33,001 bases of DNA from ZC4RG35 sp964388105 (lineage in GTDB: Bacteria; Actinomycetota; Acidimicrobiia; Spongiisociales; ZC4RG35): the NCBI GenBank assembly GCA_964388105.1, contig CAYLYQ010000018.1, positions 1-33,001 of the forward strand, written 5' to 3'. The stretch's first letter is position 1. Each line of letters begins with the position of its first letter. Shown piece after piece: positions 1 to 7,742 of this stretch. Made by a program: the position numbers and the translations under genes. Below the pieces are notes generated by a model. The model saw nothing but the letters and a program-made list of their open reading frames with translations. It had not been told where the DNA came from and did no database searches.

Positions 1-1597
1 TCGCCACTCCGTGCCCGCGCGCCTGCAGGGCCTTCACCATCTCACGCTTCTGATGCGGCGAGACCCGCCCGAAGATGGTGACGTCTTCCATGACCTGTTC
101 CAGCTCGGGACCCGCTTCGGGAAGGCGGCGGGCGTCCATCACCCCTTCCGCCTCCAGACCGGCCTCGGCAGCCACCGCTGCCACAGTCCTTGGGTGGTCA
201 CCCGAGATCACCTTGACATCCACACCCTGATCAGCGAAGTACCGCAGGATGTCGGGAGCGTCCTTGCGGACCTGGTCGGCGAGGATGAGCAGGCAAACCG
301 GACGGAGCCCGGGGGGCGGCCGGTCGCTGCCCGATAGAGGCGAGTCCGTGGTCGCCAGCAGCACGACCCGCCTGCCGGACGCCGAAGCCTCCTCCGAGAT
401 CTCGATGACGCGATCGTCGGTCGGGGCCAGGACTTCGGGCGCCCCCAGTACCCAAGTCCCCTGCCTGGAGAAGCTGGCCGCGCTCCACTTCCGGGCCGAC
501 GAGAACCGGACCGTGGTGAGCGCATCCCACCCGGGCGACTGGGGAAAGCGCGCTGCGATCGCCTGGAGTGTGGCGTTGGGATGACTCTCGGTCGCCACCA
601 GTGCGCCCAGGGCCGGCTCGAACTCGTCCCGGGAGAGCCGGCGGATCTCCTCGACACTCACCTTTCCGTCCGTGATGGTCCCCGTCTTGTCGAAGCAGAT
701 GACGTCCACCCTGGCGAGGCCTTCGATGGCGGGCATCTCCTGCACGAGCACGTTGCGCCTTCCCAGGCGGATCACGCCCACGGCGAAGGCCATCGACGCC
801 AGGAGGACCAGGCCTTGCGGCACCAGGGCGACACCGGAGGCCGCACCCCCGGAGAGCCCCTCCAGGAAGGTGCCGCCGCCGCGCATCGTGCTCCAGATGA
901 TCAAGACCATCATCGGGACCACGATCCAGCTGACGGCGCCGAGGATCCAGTCGATGCCCTCCCTCATCTCGGATCGGACGAGAGTGAATCGCTTTCCCTC
1001 CTTGGCGAGCTGCGCCGCGTAGGACTGGCCGCCCACCCTCGTGGCCCGGTACTGCCCCGAACCGGCGGCGACGAAGCTCCCGGAGAGCACCTCGTCGCCA
1101 ACCTGTTTGACGACCGGGTCCGACTCCCCGGTGAGGAGAGACTCGTCGATCTCCAGGCCGCTGCTGGCGACGACCTCACCATCGACCACGACCTGGTCAC
1201 CCGGACGGAGATCGAGCAGGTCGTCGACCACGATGTCGGCGACCTGATGATCGGCGGGTCTCCCGTCCCGGATGATCACCACGGTGGGCGCCGCCAGGAG
1301 CTCGAGACGATCGAGCGTGCGCTTGGCGCGCAGCTCCTGGATGACACCGATGGCGGAGTTGATGAGGAGTACGAACCCGAACAGGGCATCTCGCGGCTGG
1401 CGCAGGACGAACAACACGATCAGGAGGAGCCCGCCGAGGAGAAGGTTGAACCGGGTGACGACGTTGGCCCGGATGATCTCGGCGACCGTGCGGCTCGGCC
1501 CCTCGTAGACGTCGTTGACCAACCCGGCCTCGGTCCTCTGACGGACCTCCTCCTGAGTGAGCCCCTTCGGGGACGGGACCGGTTCGACCTCGATCAT
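1..1597 (-). CDS. ctpE: CtpE-like P-type cation-transporting ATPase, 3' end outside window
   Basis: A P-type ATPase that would move a cation across the cytoplasmic membrane by ATP hydrolysis. The 532 residues present show an N-terminal actuator region, a transmembrane pair near 51-85, the TGES phosphatase loop (156-159), the M4 segment with P-Q-G-L (260-263) and the phosphorylation motif DKTGT with Asp303. The reading frame leaves the window just after the conserved segment SPHQKREMVKAL, at the point where MTGDGVND should follow. The closest family I recognise is mycobacterial CtpE (about 800 residues), linked in the literature to calcium uptake. Many stretches match from memory, such as the IRANVVTRFN region and the QEMPAIEGLARVDV stretch before DKTGT. 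The ATG at 1597 is chosen because a TATCCT -10 element lies 8 bases upstream and no Shine-Dalgarno is visible. The M4 motif has Gln where SERCA and Mtb CtpE have Glu. The family call is firm; the ion is uncertain. Confidence 0.9.
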   Translation of the reverse strand, partial: MIEVEPVPSPKGLTQEEVRQRTEAGLVNDVYEGPSRTVAEIIRANVVTRFNLLLGGLLLIVLFVLRQPRDALFGFVLLINSAIGVIQELRAKRTLDRLELLAAPTVVIIRDGRPADHQVADIVVDDLLDLRPGDQVVVDGEVVASSGLEIDESLLTGESDPVVKQVGDEVLSGSFVAAGSGQYRATRVGGQSYAAQLAKEGKRFTLVRSEMREGIDWILGAVSWIVVPMMVLIIWSTMRGGGTFLEGLSGGAASGVALVPQGLVLLASMAFAVGVIRLGRRNVLVQEMPAIEGLARVDVICFDKTGTITDGKVSVEEIRRLSRDEFEPALGALVATESHPNATLQAIAARFPQSPGWDALTTVRFSSARKWSAASFSRQGTWVLGAPEVLAPTDDRVIEISEEASASGRRVVLLATTDSPLSGSDRPPPGLRPVCLLILADQVRKDAPDILRYFADQGVDVKVISGDHPRTVAAVAAEAGLEAEGVMDARRLPEAGPELEQVMEDVTIFGRVSPHQKREMVKALQARGHGVA

Positions 1598-1605
1598 CTG
1601 CAGCC

Positions 1606-1611
1606 AGGATA
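1606..1611 (-). promoter_or_regulatory. -10 element (TATCCT) for the ctpE-like gene
   Basis: TATCCT on the minus strand ends 8 bases before the ATG at 1597. No Shine-Dalgarno lies between. This spacing would place transcription start at or within a few bases of the start codon, so the mRNA is probably leaderless. Confidence 0.5.
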
Positions 1612-1639
1612 AGGGGGGTGGCGCGCGGAGAGGACCGCC

Positions 1640-1670
1640 TTGACATGGCGTTTAGGAATCGGCCGATAAC
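1640..1670 (+). promoter_or_regulatory. Candidate promoter of the small gene at 1689
   Basis: TTGACA at 1640-1645 is followed after 19 bases by GATAAC (1665-1670). A strong Shine-Dalgarno, GGAGGAGGTGA (1677-1687), directly precedes the ATG at 1689. This is one of the few genes here with a classical ribosome binding site. The -35/-10 spacing is slightly long, so the exact -10 is uncertain. Confidence 0.45.
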
Positions 1671-1688
1671 CTGTTCGGAGGAGGTGAC

Positions 1689-2012
1689 ATGGGTCATTAC
1701 GACGCCAAGCTTCGGATCGAAGGCACGGACGAAGCCCCGATCCACGTCGTGGTCGATCTGACCGACGACAGGATTCTCGTCACCGCAGGCGACCTCGAGG
1801 TCGCCGACTGGGCGCGTGACGAAGTCCGCATCTCCGCCTTGCTCGACGGGTTCCACGTCCGGGCCGAGGGTGAAGAAGTCGTCCTGGACATCCGGGACGA
1901 CGCCCGCTTCGCCGTTGACCTCGGCATCCGCCAGGCGCACCCGTTCCTGAGGCGGAAGATCGCTGCGCTCCTGCGCGATCAGGAAGTGGCGCTGCGGCCG
2001 GCGGCCGACTGA
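1689..2012 (+). CDS. Small uncharacterised protein, 107 aa
   Basis: I do not recognise a named family. The product is a soluble 107-residue protein without signal peptide or membrane segment. The first 75 residues alternate short hydrophobic and charged stretches (IHVVVDL, RILVTA, VRISALL, FHVRAE, EVVLDI), suggesting a small beta-rich domain. The C-terminal part is helical and basic (FLRRKIAALLRDQEVAL). It has the strongest Shine-Dalgarno in the window and its own TTGACA-type promoter, which supports a real and well translated gene. It stands alone: divergent from the ctpE-like gene and convergent with asd, whose stop codon is 5 bases away. A PH-like or other small beta-barrel fold is conceivable, but that is a guess. 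Confidence 0.75.
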   Translation: MGHYDAKLRIEGTDEAPIHVVVDLTDDRILVTAGDLEVADWARDEVRISALLDGFHVRAEGEEVVLDIRDDARFAVDLGIRQAHPFLRRKIAALLRDQEVALRPAAD

Positions 2013-2016
2013 TCCC

Positions 2017-3027
2017 TCAGATCAGTTCGGCGATCTGACAGGCGTTGAGAGCAGCGCCCTTCCTCAAGTTGTCCCCGACGACCCACAGCGAGATGCCACC
2101 AGGCCTGCCCACGGTGGGCCTCACCCGCCCCGCGAGCACATCGTCGCGCCCCGCCGAATCCTGAGGAGTGGGGATCTCGTCCTCCCAGAGCTCGAGGCCC
2201 GGGGCGGAGTGGAGCACGTCGAGGGCCTCGGTAACCGCCATCGGGCGCTCGAACCACATCGTCGCCGCCACGCCGTGACCCACGAGCACCGGCACGCGCA
2301 CGCAGGTCGGCTCGACCGCCAGCTCCGGCGCCCCGAGGATCTTCCTCGACTCGTTGACCAGTTTGAGCTCCTCGTCGGTGTAGCCGTCGTCCCCTGACGG
2401 GCCGCCGGCGAAGGGAACCACGTTGAATCCGATCGGACGCCGGTAGAGCTTGGCCTGGACCTCGGGAGCGGTGCCGTCCATCAGGCCGTCGATCTCGCCG
2501 CGGAGCTGGTCCGTCTGGTCGAGGAGCTCGTCGACACCCTGCTGACCCGACCCCGACACGGACTGGTAGGTGACCGCCACCATCGACGCCAGACCGGCGG
2601 CTCGGTGCAGGGGGGCTGCCGCCATCATCAGGGCCATCGTCGAGCAGTTGGGGTTGGCGATGATCCCGCGGTGATTCGCTGCGGCTTCGTCGTTGACCCC
2701 GACGACCACCAGTGGCACGTCCGGATCCATCCGGAAGGCCGACGAATTGTCCACCACGACCGCGCCCGCCTCCGCGAATCGGGGAGCATGCTGGCGTGAC
2801 CTCTCTCCCCCGGCCGAGAAGAGGGCGATGTCGATGCCTGCAGGATCGGCTGCGGCCAGATCTTCGACCACGATGTCCCCCCAGCGGGTGGGGACGACGG
2901 TCCCGGCCGAGCGGGCCGAGGCCATCAATCGGACTCTGTCGGCTGGGAACTCACGCTCCTCCAGGATGGCGAGCATGGTCCGGCCGACCGCACCGGTGGC
3001 CCCGACGACGGCGACCGTGCGGCTCAT
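2017..3027 (-). CDS. asd: Aspartate-semialdehyde dehydrogenase
   Basis: Catalyses NADPH-dependent reduction of aspartyl phosphate to aspartate semialdehyde, the second step toward lysine, methionine, threonine and diaminopimelate. The 336-residue length is normal. The N-terminal nucleotide-binding motif GATGAVG is at residues 9-15, the catalytic Cys is Cys128 in NPNCST, SGSGQQG follows, and the catalytic His lies in LVGHGVAA. The ATG at 3027 overlaps the lysC stop codon by four bases (ATGA), which indicates translational coupling in a lysC-asd operon, the usual actinobacterial order. An in-frame opening extends much further upstream, but it runs antiparallel through lysC coding sequence and is not a longer gene. 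The 3' end lies 5 bases from the convergent small gene, leaving no room for a conventional terminator. Confidence 0.97.
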   Translation of the reverse strand: MSRTVAVVGATGAVGRTMLAILEEREFPADRVRLMASARSAGTVVPTRWGDIVVEDLAAADPAGIDIALFSAGGERSRQHAPRFAEAGAVVVDNSSAFRMDPDVPLVVVGVNDEAAANHRGIIANPNCSTMALMMAAAPLHRAAGLASMVAVTYQSVSGSGQQGVDELLDQTDQLRGEIDGLMDGTAPEVQAKLYRRPIGFNVVPFAGGPSGDDGYTDEELKLVNESRKILGAPELAVEPTCVRVPVLVGHGVAATMWFERPMAVTEALDVLHSAPGLELWEDEIPTPQDSAGRDDVLAGRVRPTVGRPGGISLWVVGDNLRKGAALNACQIAELI

Positions 3028-4244
3028 TCCGAGTCGCCTTCCAATTCGAAGGCCCTGTGCAATGCGTCGACCGCCTCGGCAACCCGGTCGGCCCGGATGA
3101 CGCAAGAGATGCGGATGGTGGAGGTTGAGATCATCTCGATGTCGATTCCTGCCTCGGCGAGCGTCGTGAACATCCTCGCAGCAACTCCGGGCTGTGACTT
3201 CATCCCGGCGCCGACCAGGGAGACCTTGGCGATGCCCGCGTCCAATTCGACGGCGCCCGCCCCGATCTCGCGTCCGACTTCCTTGGAGATCCGCTCGGCC
3301 TCGGCCGAGTGCGCGACCGGAACTGTGAACGAGAGGTCCGACGACCCGTCGCGCGACACGTTCTGGACGATCATGTCGACGACGATCCTCGCTGCCGCCA
3401 GGGCGTCGAACAGGCGGGCGGCGGCTCCTGGTCGATGCGGCATCCCGGAGACGGTGACCCGGGCCTCCGAGCGGTCGTAAGTGACTCCCGACACGATGGC
3501 CTGTTCCATCGTCGAGTCGCGGACCCAGGTGCCCTCCTGGTCGTGGAAGGAGGACCGGACGTGGATCGGGACGTCGTAGCGGCGGCCGATCTCCACCGAT
3601 CGCGACATGAGCACTCCCGCCCCGGAGGCGGACATCTCCAGCATCTCGTCGAAAGGCACCTCGGCCACCTTGCGGGCCACCGGCACGATGCGTGGGTCCG
3701 CGGTGTAGACCCCGTCGACGTCGGTGTAGATCTCGACCACCTCGGCGCCGAGCGACGCCGCCAGCGCCACCGCGGTGGCGTCCGAACCACCTCTGCCGAG
3801 GGTGGTCACCTCCTTGGTGACGGGATCGACCCCCTGGAAGCCGGCCACGATGACGACCTTGCCCTCCTCGAGCGACTGTCGCACGCGCTCTCCCGTGATC
3901 CGGCTGATGCGCGCCTCGCCGTGCGCGGAGTCGGTGAGCACACCCGCCTGCGACCCCGTGTAGCTGACGGCGGGCACGCCGCGGGCGTCGAGTGCCATGG
4001 CGAGAAGGGCCATGGTGACCCTCTCCCCGGTGCTGAGCAGCATGTCGAGCTCGCGACGCGGAGGGGAGTCGCTGACCTTGGCCGCCAGTTCGATCAGTTC
4101 GTCGGTGGCATGGCCCATGGCCGACACCACCACCACGACGTCGTTGCCCCCAACCCGGGTCTCGCGGATGCGGTCGGCCACGGCATTGATCCGGTCCGGG
4201 TCGGCAACCGATGTGCCGCCGTACTTCTGCACGACGATGGGCAT
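3024..4244 (-). CDS. lysC: Aspartate kinase
   Basis: Phosphorylates aspartate, the committed and feedback-controlled step of the aspartate family pathway. The 406-residue product begins at the ATG at 4244, giving MPIVVQ followed by the canonical KYGGTSV ATP-binding motif at residues 7-13. A longer in-frame start 42 bases upstream would add residues not seen in the family. The N-terminal amino-acid kinase domain covers roughly residues 1-240 and two C-terminal ACT domains cover about 260-400, where lysine/threonine feedback would act. An internal ATG at 3509 (MEQAIV) sits exactly where the separately translated beta subunit starts in corynebacterial and mycobacterial aspartokinases. The gene overlaps asd by four bases. 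A CAAACT hexamer lies 9 bases before the start as a possible -10, and no Shine-Dalgarno is evident. Confidence 0.96.
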   Translation of the reverse strand: MPIVVQKYGGTSVADPDRINAVADRIRETRVGGNDVVVVVSAMGHATDELIELAAKVSDSPPRRELDMLLSTGERVTMALLAMALDARGVPAVSYTGSQAGVLTDSAHGEARISRITGERVRQSLEEGKVVIVAGFQGVDPVTKEVTTLGRGGSDATAVALAASLGAEVVEIYTDVDGVYTADPRIVPVARKVAEVPFDEMLEMSASGAGVLMSRSVEIGRRYDVPIHVRSSFHDQEGTWVRDSTMEQAIVSGVTYDRSEARVTVSGMPHRPGAAARLFDALAAARIVVDMIVQNVSRDGSSDLSFTVPVAHSAEAERISKEVGREIGAGAVELDAGIAKVSLVGAGMKSQPGVAARMFTTLAEAGIDIEMISTSTIRISCVIRADRVAEAVDALHRAFELEGDSE

Positions 4245-4311
4245 GACCGGCACAGTTTGGAGCCTGGAGGCCCCGAATACGAACACCCGGGAGTTGGATT
4301 CGTTCCGGGCC

Positions 4312-4317
4312 TAAAGT
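4312..4317 (+). promoter_or_regulatory. -10 element (TAAAGT) for the cyclophilin gene
   Basis: TAAAGT ends 10 bases before the ATG at 4328, with no Shine-Dalgarno between. This fits a leaderless or very short-leader transcript. It lies in the 83-base divergent region shared with lysC. Confidence 0.45.
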
Positions 4318-4327
4318 CCTGGCCTCA

Positions 4328-5110
4328 ATGACCGACCGCCGCCAACGCCAGAAGGAAGCACGCGCCGTCAAGAAAGCGGCCGAGAAGAAGGCCGCCCAGC
4401 GCAAAGAACTCGGGCGACGCCTCGGCACAGCCGCAGTCTTCGGCCTCGTCGTCGTGGGAGCCATCGTCGTGCTCAGCCTGGTCAACAGTGGTGACGAGGT
4501 GGCTTCGGCGTACGAGACCCTTCGCGGTCAGGAGACGGCCTGCGGGGGTACCCAGCCCGAGCCCGCCGAGCGGATGACCTTCGACGCTCCCGAGCCGCAA
4601 TCGGACATCACCTCCGACGCGACGGTGCGGGCGACGATCGCGACTTCATGCGGTGACCTCGTCATCGATCTCAACCCGGCGCAGTTCCCGCAGACCGTCA
4701 ACTCGTTCGTGTTCCTCGCCCGCGCGGGCTTCTACGACGGTGTCCCGTTCCACCGCCTGTACTCGGATCTGGTCATCCAGGGAGGCGACCCGAACGCGGA
4801 CGGCACGGGCGGGCCGGGCTACACCATCGCCGACGAGCGGCCGGGCTCCGACTTCGAGTTCGAACCCGGCGTGGTCGCGATGGCCAACGCCGGCTCGCGC
4901 ACCACCGGCTCGCAGTTCTTCATCGTGGTCCACGAGAACGGGCGGCTCCTCACCCGGTCGTTCAACGTCCTCGGGCGCCTGGTCGAGGGACAGGACGTGA
5001 TCGATCGGATGCTCGAGATCGAGACCGTGAAACCTGCGGGGTCGGCGGAGCAGAGCTTCCCCCTGGAGACGGTCTACATCGAGTCGGTGACCATCGACGT
5101 CACCGGCTGA
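4328..5110 (+). CDS. Membrane-anchored cyclophilin-type peptidyl-prolyl isomerase
   Basis: Predicted to catalyse cis-trans isomerisation of prolyl bonds outside the membrane. The 260-residue product starts with a very basic helix rich in Lys, Arg and Ala (residues 1-32) and then a single membrane segment (about 33-53), giving an N-in/C-out topology. An acidic, Pro-rich linker leads to a cyclophilin domain from about residue 95. Cyclophilin hallmarks are VNSFVFLARAGFYDGVPFHR, the GGDP turn and GSQFFI. The active-site Arg is the one in PFHR. Mycobacterial PpiB and many actinobacterial cyclophilins have this same anchored layout. The domain looks complete. It is divergent from lysC and lies 58 bases before the PHP gene. 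Confidence 0.93.
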   Translation: MTDRRQRQKEARAVKKAAEKKAAQRKELGRRLGTAAVFGLVVVGAIVVLSLVNSGDEVASAYETLRGQETACGGTQPEPAERMTFDAPEPQSDITSDATVRATIATSCGDLVIDLNPAQFPQTVNSFVFLARAGFYDGVPFHRLYSDLVIQGGDPNADGTGGPGYTIADERPGSDFEFEPGVVAMANAGSRTTGSQFFIVVHENGRLLTRSFNVLGRLVEGQDVIDRMLEIETVKPAGSAEQSFPLETVYIESVTIDVTG

Positions 5111-5168
5111 CCCGCGCCCGGGGCCCGTGGGGCGACATCCGGGGGCGGAAACAGCATCATGGGGGCGC

Positions 5169-6008
5169 ATGGCGGTTGACCTTCATCTCCACTCCACGGC
5201 ATCAGACGGCTCCGTGTCGCCCGCCGGCATCGTCGAGCTGGCCCACGCCCACCGCCTCACCACCATCGCCTTGACCGATCACGACTGCCAGGACGGAATC
5301 CCGGAGGCGCTCGAGGCCGCCCATCGCCTCGGCATCGACCTCATCCCCGGCACCGAACTGTCCCTTCAGTACGACGGCGGCATGCACCTCGTCGTGCTCT
5401 GGCTCCAGCCGGGGCCGGGACCGCTCCAGGACCGCCTGGCCTGGCTGAGGGAAGGCCGCAACACCCGCAACGAGGGCATCCTTGCCGCCCTCGCTGCCGA
5501 GGGGATCGAGGTGACGGCCGAGGAAGTGGCCCTCCAGGCGGGCACAGGGACCGTCGGCCGGCCTCACATCGCCGCAGTCATGGTCCGCAAGTCATACGTG
5601 CCGGACATCGCCAGCGCCTTCGACCTCTGGCTGGCACGCGGCCGGCCGGCGTACGTGGAACGACCCCGGCTGTCCCCCGCCCAGGCCGTTGCGCTCGCCC
5701 GTGATTCCGGGGCCGTCCCCGTCCTCGCCCACCCGCACACGCTCGGGATCACCAACGCCCGGGAGATGGCGACGCTGCTCGGAGACCTGGTCGACGCCGG
5801 CCTGATCGGCCTGGAGGCCTGGTACGGCGGTTATCACCGGCACGAACGCGAGGGGTACGCCGACCTCGCCCGCCGCTTCGGACTGGTGGCGTCCGGCGGG
5901 AGCGACTTCCACGGCGACTACAAGCCGGGTCTGCAGCCGGGAATCGGCTACGGCGACCTGGTGGTCCCGGAGCGAATCGTCGACGAGCTCCTCGAGGCAG
6001 CAGGATGA
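5169..6008 (+). CDS. PHP-domain metal-dependent phosphoesterase
   Basis: A stand-alone PHP-domain protein of 279 residues, in the group that includes E. coli RNase AM (YciV) and nucleoside 3',5'-bisphosphate phosphatases. All expected metal-ligand motifs are visible: DLHLHSTASDGS at residues 4-15, TDHD near 38, the Glu in GTELS, the His in GRPHIA, AHPH and SGSDFHG. The likely role is hydrolysis of nucleotide or short RNA 5'-phosphate esters in the cytoplasm; the exact substrate cannot be read from sequence. The ATG at 5169 is preferred over one 42 bases upstream because the domain begins immediately after it. A CATCAT hexamer 8 bases upstream could be a -10. The stop overlaps the murJ start by four bases (ATGA), so the two are translationally coupled. 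Confidence 0.9.
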   Translation: MAVDLHLHSTASDGSVSPAGIVELAHAHRLTTIALTDHDCQDGIPEALEAAHRLGIDLIPGTELSLQYDGGMHLVVLWLQPGPGPLQDRLAWLREGRNTRNEGILAALAAEGIEVTAEEVALQAGTGTVGRPHIAAVMVRKSYVPDIASAFDLWLARGRPAYVERPRLSPAQAVALARDSGAVPVLAHPHTLGITNAREMATLLGDLVDAGLIGLEAWYGGYHRHEREGYADLARRFGLVASGGSDFHGDYKPGLQPGIGYGDLVVPERIVDELLEAAG

Positions 6009-7579
6009 GCCGGCCGATCGGCATGGGGCGAGCTGCGCTGATCATCGGCGCCAGCGTCCTCCTCTCTCGAGTCCTGGGCCTGGCCCGGGAAGTCCTCCTC
6101 GCCGGGATGTTCGGTGTCACGACCGAGGGCGACCTCTATCGCCACGCCTTCCTGGTCCCCGACATCCTCAACTACCTGGTGGCCGGCGCCTATCTCACCA
6201 TCACGCTCGTGCCCGTCCTCAGCCGCCGCCTCGAGTCCGGCGGGCCGCAAGCCGCGAGCCATGCGTTCACCGCCGTCTTCAGGTTCGTGGCGTTGGTCAT
6301 CGGGGCCCTGACGATCCTCATGTGGCTTTTCGCCGAACCGCTCGTCGGCCTGGTCTTCGGCGAGGTCAGCGAGCAGGCCAGGCTCGTCACCCTGACCCGG
6401 ATCGCCCTTCCGGCGCAGGTGTTCCTGGTCCTCGGTTCGTTGTTGATGGCGGTGCAGTACACCCATCGGCGGTTCGTGATGCCTGCCCTGGCGCCGCTGG
6501 TCTACAACCTCGGGATCATCGGTGGCGGACTGGTCGGCTGGGCTGCGGGCAATCCGACCCCCGAGTGGTTCCTGGCAGGCGCCGTCGTCGGCTCCGCGGT
6601 CGGGAACTTCGCACTCCAGTGGATCGGGGCGAAGCCGACCGGGACCTGGTTCACGCCAGGGAGGGACCGCGCCGCCATCCGGGAGTACCTCCTGCTGGCC
6701 CTCCCCCTCATGATCGGGCAGTCGGTCGCCGTCCTCGACGAGCAGTTCGTCCGCTTCTTCGGCCAGGTCACGGACGGGGCCACCTCGGCCCTGTCATTCG
6801 CCCGCCAACTGAACATGCTGCCTATCGGTGTCGTGGCCCAGGCGGCTGGCGTCGCCGCCTTCCCGTTCCTGGCTCGGCTCGCCGCACGGGGTGACACCCT
6901 CGGGCTCCACCGCACGACGGGAAACGCGGCGCGGGCGACGGTTTTCGTCTCGGCCGCCGCGTCCGCCCTGATGATCGCGGTCGCGGAGCCCCTCGTTCGC
7001 GTGCTGTTCGCTTACGGGGCGTTCACGACGGCGGACGCGTCAGCCGTGGCCGAGCTGCTCACGATCTATGCGCTGGCCATCCCGCTGTGGGGCATCCACC
7101 AGATCGTGTCCCGGCATTTCTACGCCCAGGGGCGGATGTGGCTGCCCGTGATCATCGGGACGGCCGCACTCGTCCCGACGATCCCGATGTGGCTGGTGGG
7201 CCGGGCCAACTGGGGACTGAGGGGGATGGCGGCGGCATCCACGCTGAGCATGCTCCTCTATGCAGGAGCCCTGCTGGTGGCATGGTGGCGGGAGTCCGGC
7301 ACCGGGATCGCCGGGTCGCTGTTCCCGACGCTGGTGCGCTCGGCCGCCGCAGGGACGGCCGGTGCACTGGTCGGGCGGGCGATCACCAACTCCGTGTTCG
7401 CGGCGGGCGACAACGTCGCCGTGGGCGTCCTGGCGGTCGTCATCGGCGCGGCCACCACCGCGGTCGTTTTCCTGCTGACTTCCCTGCTGGTCCGGGCGCC
7501 CGAGCTGTCCGACCTGAGGCGCAGGCGGCCGGTCAGCGAGTACCCGGCCTTGCCACCGGAAGGACCTGATCCGGACTGA
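6005..7579 (+). CDS. murJ: Lipid II flippase MurJ (MviN family)
   Basis: A polytopic membrane protein of 524 residues that flips the peptidoglycan precursor lipid II to the outer leaflet. The start (MSRPIGMGRAALIIGASVLLSR, then VLGLAREVLLAGMFG) is the typical MviN N-terminus. Hydrophobic helices run to about residue 500, consistent with the 14 helices of the MOP-type fold. Charged conserved positions include Arg18 and Arg24-type residues in the first helix pair and DEQFVRFFG in the seventh-helix region. The short hydrophilic C-terminal tail has no extra kinase-like or pseudokinase domain, unlike mycobacterial MviN. The ATG overlaps the PHP gene stop. The last 47 bases overlap the convergent AccE-like gene. 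Confidence 0.93.
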   Translation: MSRPIGMGRAALIIGASVLLSRVLGLAREVLLAGMFGVTTEGDLYRHAFLVPDILNYLVAGAYLTITLVPVLSRRLESGGPQAASHAFTAVFRFVALVIGALTILMWLFAEPLVGLVFGEVSEQARLVTLTRIALPAQVFLVLGSLLMAVQYTHRRFVMPALAPLVYNLGIIGGGLVGWAAGNPTPEWFLAGAVVGSAVGNFALQWIGAKPTGTWFTPGRDRAAIREYLLLALPLMIGQSVAVLDEQFVRFFGQVTDGATSALSFARQLNMLPIGVVAQAAGVAAFPFLARLAARGDTLGLHRTTGNAARATVFVSAAASALMIAVAEPLVRVLFAYGAFTTADASAVAELLTIYALAIPLWGIHQIVSRHFYAQGRMWLPVIIGTAALVPTIPMWLVGRANWGLRGMAAASTLSMLLYAGALLVAWWRESGTGIAGSLFPTLVRSAAAGTAGALVGRAITNSVFAAGDNVAVGVLAVVIGAATTAVVFLLTSLLVRAPELSDLRRRRPVSEYPALPPEGPDPD

Positions 7580-7742
7580 TCTGAGGTGTGGCCCGCATCC
7601 ACGCCGACAGGCCGGAGAAGGTCGATTGGGTGTGGGCACGAGCGGACGCCTCCTCGCGGGCCATGTGGTCGAGGACGATCCCGATCACCGCGGCTTCGAA
7701 CTCCCCCGCTCCGCCCCGGATCTCGACCTGAGGCTCAGTCAC
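7533..7742 (-). CDS. Acyl-CoA carboxylase epsilon subunit-like small protein
   Basis: A 69-residue protein starting at GTG 7742, eight bases inside the end of the epimerase gene, so translation is probably coupled. Its start (VEIRGGAGEFEAAVIGIVLDHM) resembles the pattern of actinobacterial acyl-CoA carboxylase epsilon subunits, where a beta-strand plus RG motif is followed by an Ala/Val-rich helix and a C-terminal Trp (here Trp48). In that family the small subunit binds and stimulates the biotin-dependent carboxyltransferase. The position directly after methylmalonyl-CoA epimerase suits a role with propionyl-CoA carboxylase. The match is from short motifs only, and no carboxylase genes lie in the window. 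The 3' end overlaps murJ by 47 bases in the convergent direction. Confidence 0.55.
   Translation of the reverse strand: MTEPQVEIRGGAGEFEAAVIGIVLDHMAREEASARAHTQSTFSGLSAWMRATPQISPDQVLPVARPGTR

Noticed and set aside
581..1612. A long plus-strand frame opposite the P-type ATPase
   Set aside because: It is rich in Asp, His, Glu and Arg without any family motif, as expected of the complement of GC-rich coding DNA. The minus strand carries intact ATPase motifs.
3309..4331. A long plus-strand frame opposite lysC
   Set aside because: Low-complexity His/Asp/Arg/Gly composition with no motif; it is an antisense shadow of aspartokinase.
2017..4485. A single minus-strand reading frame of over 800 codons across asd and lysC
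   Set aside because: The upstream two thirds are an out-of-frame reading of lysC. The asd start at 3027 gives a normal-length enzyme with family N-terminus and overlaps the lysC stop by four bases.
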